A DNA stretch of 19,423 nucleotides from Salmonirosea sp038204185. GTDB lineage: Bacteria; Bacteroidota; Bacteroidia; Cytophagales; Spirosomataceae. How positions within the stretch are numbered: the first letter of the stretch is position 1; every line of letters starts with the position of its first letter. The notes beneath the pieces were generated by a model. It was given only the letters and a program-made list of their open reading frames with translations, made no database searches and had not been told where the DNA came from. Where the stretch lies: positions 1 to 19,423 of the forward strand of contig JBBRDE010000079.1 in NCBI GenBank assembly GCA_038204185.1, in the 5' to 3' direction. The position numbers and the translations under genes were made by a program. Shown here piece after piece: positions 14,497 to 19,423 of the stretch.

Positions 14497-15162
14497 ATGA
14501 AATCTAAGGTATTGCTAGAGGTGCATTATCTGCCTTGCCTGGAATATTTCAGTTGTTTGTTGCAATTCGACGAATTAGTATTGGATGCGCATGAGCCCTT
14601 TGTTCGTCAAACCTACCGAAACCGTTGTCGGGTGTTGACGGCCAATAAAGTGGATGTGCTAACCATACCGGTAAAAAACAGAGGTGATGGATGTGCGATT
14701 AGGGATGTTCGGATCGATTATTATCAGGATTGGCATCGACGGCATTGGGGGTGTCTGCAATCGGCTTATGGAAGATCACCGTACTTTGAACATTACTCCC
14801 CCGCTCTGGAGAAAGTATATCTTAAAAAAATACTTTTTCTCTTTGATTTTAATTTAGAACTGCTGACATTATGTCTTCAATATCTGGGTATCAACAAAGA
14901 TTTTAGGTCTACTTTGTCACACCCGGCAATTGATTTAGATGTATTTAATGCCAAATCGGTGATAAATGTCAAAAAAAAGCCCCATGGTTCTGTTTTTTAT
15001 TCTAGTTTACCCTATCAACAGACCTTTGGCAACGATTTTGTACCCAATCTGAGCATCGTTGATTTGCTTTTCAATAAAGGCCCCGAATCACGCCTGGTGC
15101 TGAATCAGTCGATAAACCAAGTCTGTGGGCCGAATGAACAAAGGCTAACGGATATTCGTTAG
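14497..15162 (+). CDS. WbqC family protein
   Basis: A 221-residue member of the WbqC-like family, named after a gene found in O-antigen clusters; no activity is established. Signatures are LLEVHYLPCLEYFSCLLQFD (6-25), EPFVRQTYRNRCRVLTANKV (33-52), LTIPVKN, DWHRRHWGCLQSAYGRSPYF and then YSPALEKVY, LLTLCLQYLGI, and the C-terminal YQQTFG...FVPNLSIVDLLFNKGPES. The protein is soluble with no signal peptide. It is preceded by the dyad described separately and followed after 38 bp by clpC on the same strand, with no terminator between, so the two may be cotranscribed. The glycosyltransferase three genes upstream is compatible with, but does not prove, a surface glycan role. Confidence 0.9.
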   Translation: MKSKVLLEVHYLPCLEYFSCLLQFDELVLDAHEPFVRQTYRNRCRVLTANKVDVLTIPVKNRGDGCAIRDVRIDYYQDWHRRHWGCLQSAYGRSPYFEHYSPALEKVYLKKILFLFDFNLELLTLCLQYLGINKDFRSTLSHPAIDLDVFNAKSVINVKKKPHGSVFYSSLPYQQTFGNDFVPNLSIVDLLFNKGPESRLVLNQSINQVCGPNEQRLTDIR

Positions 15163-15200
15163 TATACTAAAAAAAGACACTATACTTTTCCTGCTTATAC

Positions 15201-17732
15201 ATGGAAGCTAAATTTTCAAATCGAGTAAAAGAAGTAATCACCTTGAGTCGGGAAGAGGCCCTTCGATTGGGCCACGACTTTATCGGCGCCGAGCATTTGC
15301 TGCTGGGAATGATCAGGGAAGGGGATGGCGTAGCCATTGGCTTACTGAAAAAACTGGGTGTTTCATTAGATGAAGTTCGGTTGACAATCGAGCAGGCCAC
15401 TAAAGGCTCGGCGACGAACAACGTCAAAAATCTTCAGAACATCCCCCTGACGCGCCAATCTGAAAAGGTACTCAAAATCACCTACCTGGAAGCCAAGATT
15501 TTCAAAAGTCCATTGATTGGAACTGAACATCTGTTGCTTTCGATCCTGCGGGACGAAGACAACGTGGCCACGCAGATTCTACACCGTTTTAATGTCAATT
15601 ACGAAGTAATCAAGGAAATGCTTGAATATCAATCATCTGGAACTCCGCCGCGCATGGGCTCAGATACCGATGATGGGGACGACGATCCCCGGAGTGGTAT
15701 GTTTGGTAGTGGCGGCTCGTCGGGTAAAGAAGCTAAAGGAACCGAAAAATCACGCACCCCGGTGCTCGATAATTTTGGTCGTGACTTGACAAAATTAGCG
15801 GAGGTTGGCAAGCTGGATCCTATTGTGGGCCGCGAGAAAGAAATTGAGCGCGTAGCGCAGATATTGAGCCGCCGCAAGAAAAATAACCCGATTCTGATTG
15901 GTGAACCCGGCGTTGGTAAAACCGCCATCGCTGAGGGCCTGGCACTACGTATCGTGCAGAAAAAAGTATCGCGGGTACTTTTTGGAAAGCGTGTCGTAAC
16001 GCTCGACCTGGCTTCACTGGTAGCCGGTACCAAATATCGGGGCCAATTTGAGGAGCGTATGAAGGCCGTAATGAATGAACTTGAAAAATCGCCCGACGTG
16101 ATCCTGTTTATTGACGAGCTGCATACAATCGTTGGGGCTGGTGGTGCTTCCGGTTCACTAGACGCCTCCAATATGTTCAAGCCAGCTTTGGCTCGAGGTG
16201 AAATTCAATGCATCGGTGCCACAACGCTTGATGAATACAGACAGTACATCGAGAAAGACGGCGCGCTGGCCCGCCGTTTTCAGATGGTAATGGTAGACGC
16301 TACCTCCGTGGAAGAAACCATTCAGATTCTGGAAAACATCAAAGATAAGTACGAAGAGCACCACCATGTAAACTACACTTCCGAAGCGCTGGAATCAGCT
16401 GTAAAATTGTCGGAGCGTTATATCACTGACCGATTTCTGCCTGACAAGGCCATCGACGTCATGGATGAGGTAGGTGCTCGGGTGCATATCAGCAACATTA
16501 CGGTGCCTGAGGATATTCTCAAACTTGAAGACCAGATCGAAAATATCAAGCAGGAAAAAAACCGCGTGGTGAAGAGTCAGAAGTACGAAGAAGCCGCGCA
16601 ACTGCGTGATCGGGAGAAAAAACTGATCGACCAGCTTGACCGTGCCAAACAACAATGGGAGGAAGAGACCAAGCAAAAGCGCTATACAGTGACGGAGCAG
16701 AACGTTGCCGAGGTTGTGGCCATGATGACCGGAATTCCCTTAACGAACGTTTCGCTGGATGAAGGGAAGAAATTGCTGAGCATGGCCGACGAATTGAAAG
16801 GAAAAGTCATCGGACAGGACCCGCCGATTGAGAAACTGGTAAAGGCAATTCAGCGTACCCGCGTCGGATTAAAGGATCCCAAGAAGCCCATAGGTTCGTT
16901 CATATTTCTGGGCCCGACGGGCGTTGGTAAAACCGAATTAGCTAAGGTACTGGCTACCTATTTGTTCGACAAAGACGATGCCCTTGTGCGCATCGATATG
17001 AGCGAATACATGGAGAAATTCAGTGTATCACGGCTGGTTGGAGCACCTCCGGGCTACGTGGGGTACGAAGAGGGCGGACAGCTTACTGAAAAAATCCGGC
17101 GTAAACCCTATAGTGTGGTATTGCTGGATGAAATCGAAAAAGCGCACCCCGATGTGTTCAACATCTTGCTGCAGGTTTTGGATGACGGAATCCTGACCGA
17201 TGGCCTGGGTCGGCGGGTCGACTTTCGGAATACCATTATTATCATGACCTCCAATATCGGAGCGCGTGATCTGAAAGATTTTGGTAGTGGAATCGGCTTC
17301 TCAACTAAAAAGAGTGAGAATCAGGATGAAGTGATGCGCAGCACCATTCAAAGCGCATTGCGGAAAGCATTTTCGCCTGAGTTCCTCAACCGTCTGGATG
17401 ATGTGATCGTTTTTAGTTCGTTGCAGCGTGAAGACCTACACCGGATCATTGACATTTCGCTCGATAAATTGTTCAGTCGTGTTAAAGGTCTAGGTTATGA
17501 GATTGAATTGACGGTTACAGCTAAGGATTTTTTATCTGAAAAAGGTTACGATCCACAATATGGTGCCCGTCCGCTGAACCGCGCGATTCAAAAATACCTC
17601 GAGGATCCCGTAGCGGAGGAAATACTCAAAGGGGATTTGCGCGATGGTGATATACTGGTCGCCGATCATGATGGAAGTAGTGAACAGCTGACCATCACCG
17701 TTCGTAAAAAAGAAGAAGAGGTCGCCAACTAA
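15201..17732 (+). CDS. clpC: ATP-dependent Clp protease ATP-binding subunit ClpC
   Basis: ClpC is a hexameric AAA+ unfoldase that feeds proteins to ClpP and works in protein quality control. The 843-residue product has two N-terminal Clp_N repeats (about 3-70 and 78-142; FIGAEHLLLGMIREGDG, LIGTEHLLLSILRDEDN) and an acidic/glycine linker (150-180). AAA-1 follows, with Walker A GEPGVGKT (234-241) and Walker B LFIDE (302-306). A UVR/coiled-coil middle domain lies at about 450-490 (KYEEAAQLRDREKKL), which separates ClpC from ClpA and ClpB. AAA-2 has GPTGVGKT (571-578) and LLDE (641-644), with a ClpP-docking IGF tripeptide at 698-700. No ctsR, mcsA or mcsB gene is adjacent. A strong terminator follows. 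Confidence 0.97.
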   Translation: MEAKFSNRVKEVITLSREEALRLGHDFIGAEHLLLGMIREGDGVAIGLLKKLGVSLDEVRLTIEQATKGSATNNVKNLQNIPLTRQSEKVLKITYLEAKIFKSPLIGTEHLLLSILRDEDNVATQILHRFNVNYEVIKEMLEYQSSGTPPRMGSDTDDGDDDPRSGMFGSGGSSGKEAKGTEKSRTPVLDNFGRDLTKLAEVGKLDPIVGREKEIERVAQILSRRKKNNPILIGEPGVGKTAIAEGLALRIVQKKVSRVLFGKRVVTLDLASLVAGTKYRGQFEERMKAVMNELEKSPDVILFIDELHTIVGAGGASGSLDASNMFKPALARGEIQCIGATTLDEYRQYIEKDGALARRFQMVMVDATSVEETIQILENIKDKYEEHHHVNYTSEALESAVKLSERYITDRFLPDKAIDVMDEVGARVHISNITVPEDILKLEDQIENIKQEKNRVVKSQKYEEAAQLRDREKKLIDQLDRAKQQWEEETKQKRYTVTEQNVAEVVAMMTGIPLTNVSLDEGKKLLSMADELKGKVIGQDPPIEKLVKAIQRTRVGLKDPKKPIGSFIFLGPTGVGKTELAKVLATYLFDKDDALVRIDMSEYMEKFSVSRLVGAPPGYVGYEEGGQLTEKIRRKPYSVVLLDEIEKAHPDVFNILLQVLDDGILTDGLGRRVDFRNTIIIMTSNIGARDLKDFGSGIGFSTKKSENQDEVMRSTIQSALRKAFSPEFLNRLDDVIVFSSLQREDLHRIIDISLDKLFSRVKGLGYEIELTVTAKDFLSEKGYDPQYGARPLNRAIQKYLEDPVAEEILKGDLRDGDILVADHDGSSEQLTITVRKKEEEVAN

Positions 17733-17755
17733 GCAGTAGGTCAGATCCTAACAGG

Positions 17756-17799
17756 AAGACAAAAAAAACCGCCTCCTTCCGGGCGGTTTTTTTTGTCTT
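17756..17799. terminator. Strong intrinsic terminator after clpC
   Basis: A perfect 18-bp inverted repeat (17756-17773 / 17782-17799) has a CCGCC/GGCGG core, an 8-nt loop and an 8-base A-run facing an 8-base T-run, closed by AAGAC/GTCTT at the base. It lies 23 nt after the clpC stop. The A/T symmetry would make it work on both strands, as for the terminator near base 118. Confidence 0.92.
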
Positions 17800-18162
17800 T
17801 TTCGAGGGGTACTATGGATAGTGCCAGGCAAAGAACACGGAGCTGATCCTTCCTGGATTCGGTAAAACCATAAGCAGGAGATACTGATATACCATTCCTT
17901 GTGTCAATGAAAACGAAGGGGTATAGAATGATTAAAAAGAGTTCAAAGTTATTTTTTTGGAATGAGAACTTTAATTACAGAAATATTTTTCAACTTTACT
18001 TATAAATTAAGATTCTGAATACCAATTGGTTACTTGGGGTTGGAATGTGATTTTGAAAAAAAATATTACTTATAAATAATTGGCCTTGTTTTTGAAGTTT
18101 ATAAAATACTTAGTTTGAATTCAGAGATCAAATTTCGGTTTGATCAGGACAACAATAATGAT
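17800..18162. other. AT-rich intergenic stretch between clpC and the SPOR-domain gene
   Basis: No gene is supported over about 360 bp. The second half is very AT-rich. A 12-bp direct repeat TTACTTATAAAT occurs at 17996-18007 and 18066-18077, spaced 70 bp. A 32-codon open frame (17907-18005; MKTKGYRMIKKSSKLFF...) has no recognisable features and is probably chance. Near the right end, TTAGTTTG (18110-18117) with CTTG at 18085-18088 could be a degenerate promoter for the SPOR-domain gene. Confidence 0.5.
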
Positions 18163-18828
18163 ATGGAGGAGCGCTATTCAAAAAAAGGACTTGGAACATT
18201 CTTAGAGGAACAGAACGAATTGACTAAAAAGAAACAAAGTCAATCCGCTGGTGCTCCCTGGTGGCTTGTTATTGTGCTGGTGCTTGGGCTATTGGGGTCG
18301 GTTTTCTATGTTGCCTGGATGAATTCGGATCTGGTAGGCGATCGGAGGGATTTCCTGCCTTTTTTTTTGAAACCCCGTACCTCAGGAACCCAAATCGTGG
18401 TTCCTGAGTCTGATTCGTTGGCTGTTTGGGAGAACTCTCTCCTCAATGCGAATGCTCTCGATTCGGAATCTACGGCCCAAGAGTGGCATAATAATCTGAA
18501 AGCTACTACTGGAATACCGGATACTGCACTCACTAGGGTACCCCCTAGCTTTTCAACAATTCCCCCCCCCGTTCCGGAAGCTACCCCAGTACCCGCGGTG
18601 CCGGGTTATTACATTAAGGCGGGGGAATTCAGAAGCAGGAGGTCCGCCCTTTTCCGGGTCAGCGAATTACGCCAGGGTAACTATTGGGCAAAAATTATTG
18701 AGCCAGATTCATCAGGAGGTGTCTTTATCGTTTCTGCTGGAGAATATAAGAGCTTCAAGAAGGCAAGAGCGCAAGCGCGTACAATCGGTTTTATTCTCGA
18801 TATCCGTACCTCTGTGGTGGAAAAGTAG
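18163..18828 (+). CDS. Membrane-anchored SPOR-domain-like protein
   Basis: From ATG 18163 the product has 221 residues. It has a short cytoplasmic part (EERYSKKGLGTFLEEQNELTKKK), one transmembrane helix (PWWLVIVLVLGLLGSVFYVAW), a Ser/Pro-rich periplasmic linker ending PPSFSTIPPPVPEATPVPAV, and a C-terminal SPOR-like fold of about 70 residues (GYYIKAGEFRSRRSALFRVS, NYWAKIIEPDSSGGVFIVSA, SFKKARAQARTIGF). SPOR domains bind peptidoglycan stripped of stem peptides, often at division sites; that role is inferred. The frame also opens at a TTG (18115), but that codon falls in a possible promoter -7 element, so the ATG is preferred. Two 9-base homopolymers (T at 18360-18368, C at 18562-18570) lie in the linker region. 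Confidence 0.78.
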   Translation: MEERYSKKGLGTFLEEQNELTKKKQSQSAGAPWWLVIVLVLGLLGSVFYVAWMNSDLVGDRRDFLPFFLKPRTSGTQIVVPESDSLAVWENSLLNANALDSESTAQEWHNNLKATTGIPDTALTRVPPSFSTIPPPVPEATPVPAVPGYYIKAGEFRSRRSALFRVSELRQGNYWAKIIEPDSSGGVFIVSAGEYKSFKKARAQARTIGFILDIRTSVVEK

Positions 18829-18837
18829 TGAACAAAC

Positions 18838-19059
18838 CTACTGCTTGTTGAACAGATAGGAACCAAAGGTATAGGCAATAAATAGGGCGAAGATCAACAA
18901 CCCTATCCCAATCATAAGTACTAAAATTCTGGATCCCTCCTCAAAAGCCGATTTTGGGGTACCATCAGCTTTTTGAGGCCTTTGAAACTGGACTTTCAAA
19001 TAGCCAATGGTATAAGCCAGAATGCAAAACAAAATGATTCCCAGAATGATGCGTGACAT
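18838..19059 (-). CDS. Small two-helix membrane protein
   Basis: A 73-residue protein of unknown function. Two hydrophobic helices (about 4-21, IILGIILFCILAYTIGYL; about 45-68, ILVLMIGIGLLIFALFIAYTFG) flank a short polar loop (KVQFQRPQKADGTPKSAFEEG), giving a hairpin topology. The composition and the basic residues near the loop are those of a real membrane protein rather than a shadow frame. It converges on the SPOR-domain gene with only 9 bp between stop codons and no clear terminator between them. Similar small hypothetical proteins are common in Bacteroidota. Confidence 0.7.
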   Translation of the reverse strand: MSRIILGIILFCILAYTIGYLKVQFQRPQKADGTPKSAFEEGSRILVLMIGIGLLIFALFIAYTFGSYLFNKQ

Positions 19060-19178
19060 GGAAATACAGAATTTGATCAGATACGAATATACATACCGAT
19101 TTGATATAAATTTGGTTTTAATTGCTACTTAAATTTCGCTGATTCACCTTATGGTACCCTGTTGATTTGTCGGGTACT

Positions 19179-19210
19179 TTTGCGCACCAACTCCCAATCC
19201 CTTACCTTTG
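19179..19210 (+). promoter_or_regulatory. Promoter of fabG, Bacteroidota consensus
   Basis: TTTG (19179-19182) is followed after 20 nt by TACCTTTG (19203-19210), a full match to the Bacteroidota -33/-7 pattern TTTG-N19/20-TAnnTTTG. Transcription would start near 19217, giving a leader of about 80 nt. The -33 TTTG is itself part of another TAnnTTTG match (TACTTTTG, 19175-19182), which lacks a partner upstream. Confidence 0.6.
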
Positions 19211-19295
19211 CGCGGTATTTTCTGAAACGACTACTGCAGCTTTACTATTTTTAATTCTACCTGATAGGCTCGGGCGCAGCCCAAACACATTCTAT

Positions 19296-19423
19296 ATGAA
19301 ACTATTGGAAAATAAGGTCGCTCTGGTAACGGGCGCATCGCGCGGTATTGGCCGTGCCATTGCTTTGCGCTTCGCGCAGGAAGGGTCTGATGTCGCTTTT
19401 ACATTTCTGTCGAATATCGAGAA
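19296..19423 (+). CDS. fabG: 3-oxoacyl-ACP reductase FabG, N-terminal part (partial)
   Basis: The 42 visible residues begin MKLLENKVALVTGASRGIGR and continue AIALRFAQEGSDVAFTFLSN before the window ends. This is the Rossmann start of a short-chain dehydrogenase with the TGxxxGxG cofactor loop (T12 to G19). The close agreement with bacterial FabG (TGASRGIGRAIA) supports the NADPH-dependent reductase of fatty acid elongation; another short-chain dehydrogenase cannot be excluded because the catalytic Ser-Tyr-Lys part is outside the window. A good promoter lies about 85 bp upstream. Confidence 0.85.
   Translation, partial: MKLLENKVALVTGASRGIGRAIALRFAQEGSDVAFTFLSNIE

Noticed and set aside
15159..15170. 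TTAGTATACTAA palindrome 30 bp before clpC as an operator
   Set aside because: A 12-bp perfect palindrome is expected about five times by chance in this length. It overlaps the upstream stop codon and has no second copy here.
17907..18005. 32-codon open frame after clpC
   Set aside because: AT-rich region, composition as expected by chance, no ribosome site and no recognisable motif.
8481..19423. A phage, mobile or defence island in the right half
   Set aside because: All recognisable genes are core envelope or housekeeping types. No integrase, transposase, tRNA junction, nuclease or toxin pair is visible.

Overview
The window reads as ordinary chromosomal DNA of a Bacteroidota member, most likely order Cytophagales (Dyadobacter/Spirosoma-like). 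The grounds are a subtilase with a type IX secretion C-terminal sorting domain, DUF2911, DUF4139 and WbqC-family proteins typical of this phylum, weak or absent Shine-Dalgarno signals, and intergenic matches to the Bacteroidota promoter pattern TTTG-N19/20-TAnnTTTG. I see no insertion sequence, integrase, CRISPR array, tRNA, rRNA or defence cassette. The genus call is inference.

Left half (about 1-8480), mostly minus strand. A possible gene tail lies at the left edge, followed by a strong bidirectional terminator. Next come a secreted DUF2911 protein (minus) and a divergent Nudix hydrolase (plus) whose 3' end overlaps a minus-strand operon by 11 nt. That operon is aroA (EPSP synthase), then a putative lipoprotein, then a type IX-sorted subtilase; the last two overlap by ATGA. 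Three more minus-strand envelope-type genes follow: an exported protein of unknown function, a DUF502 membrane protein and a DUF4140/DUF4139 (MuiA-like) secreted protein.

Right half (about 8500-19423), mostly plus strand. It holds an LDH2-family dehydrogenase; mltG (peptidoglycan lytic transglycosylase); a hotdog thioesterase closely followed by a YihY/BrkB membrane protein and a terminator; a family 2 glycosyltransferase; a YciO-type member of the YrdC/Sua5 superfamily; a WbqC-family protein; and clpC (AAA+ unfoldase) with a strong terminator. After a 430-bp AT-rich gap come a membrane-anchored SPOR-domain protein, a small convergent two-helix membrane protein, and the start of fabG behind a good consensus promoter. 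The common theme is envelope and housekeeping functions.

The most unusual signals are not genes. GGTACC occurs 22 times by hand count against about 5 expected. A family of GTTGAC/GTGGA-type repeats sits in several intergenic gaps, twice as facing arms. A 15-bp perfect dyad overlies a candidate promoter just upstream of the WbqC gene. I found no convincing new multi-gene system.
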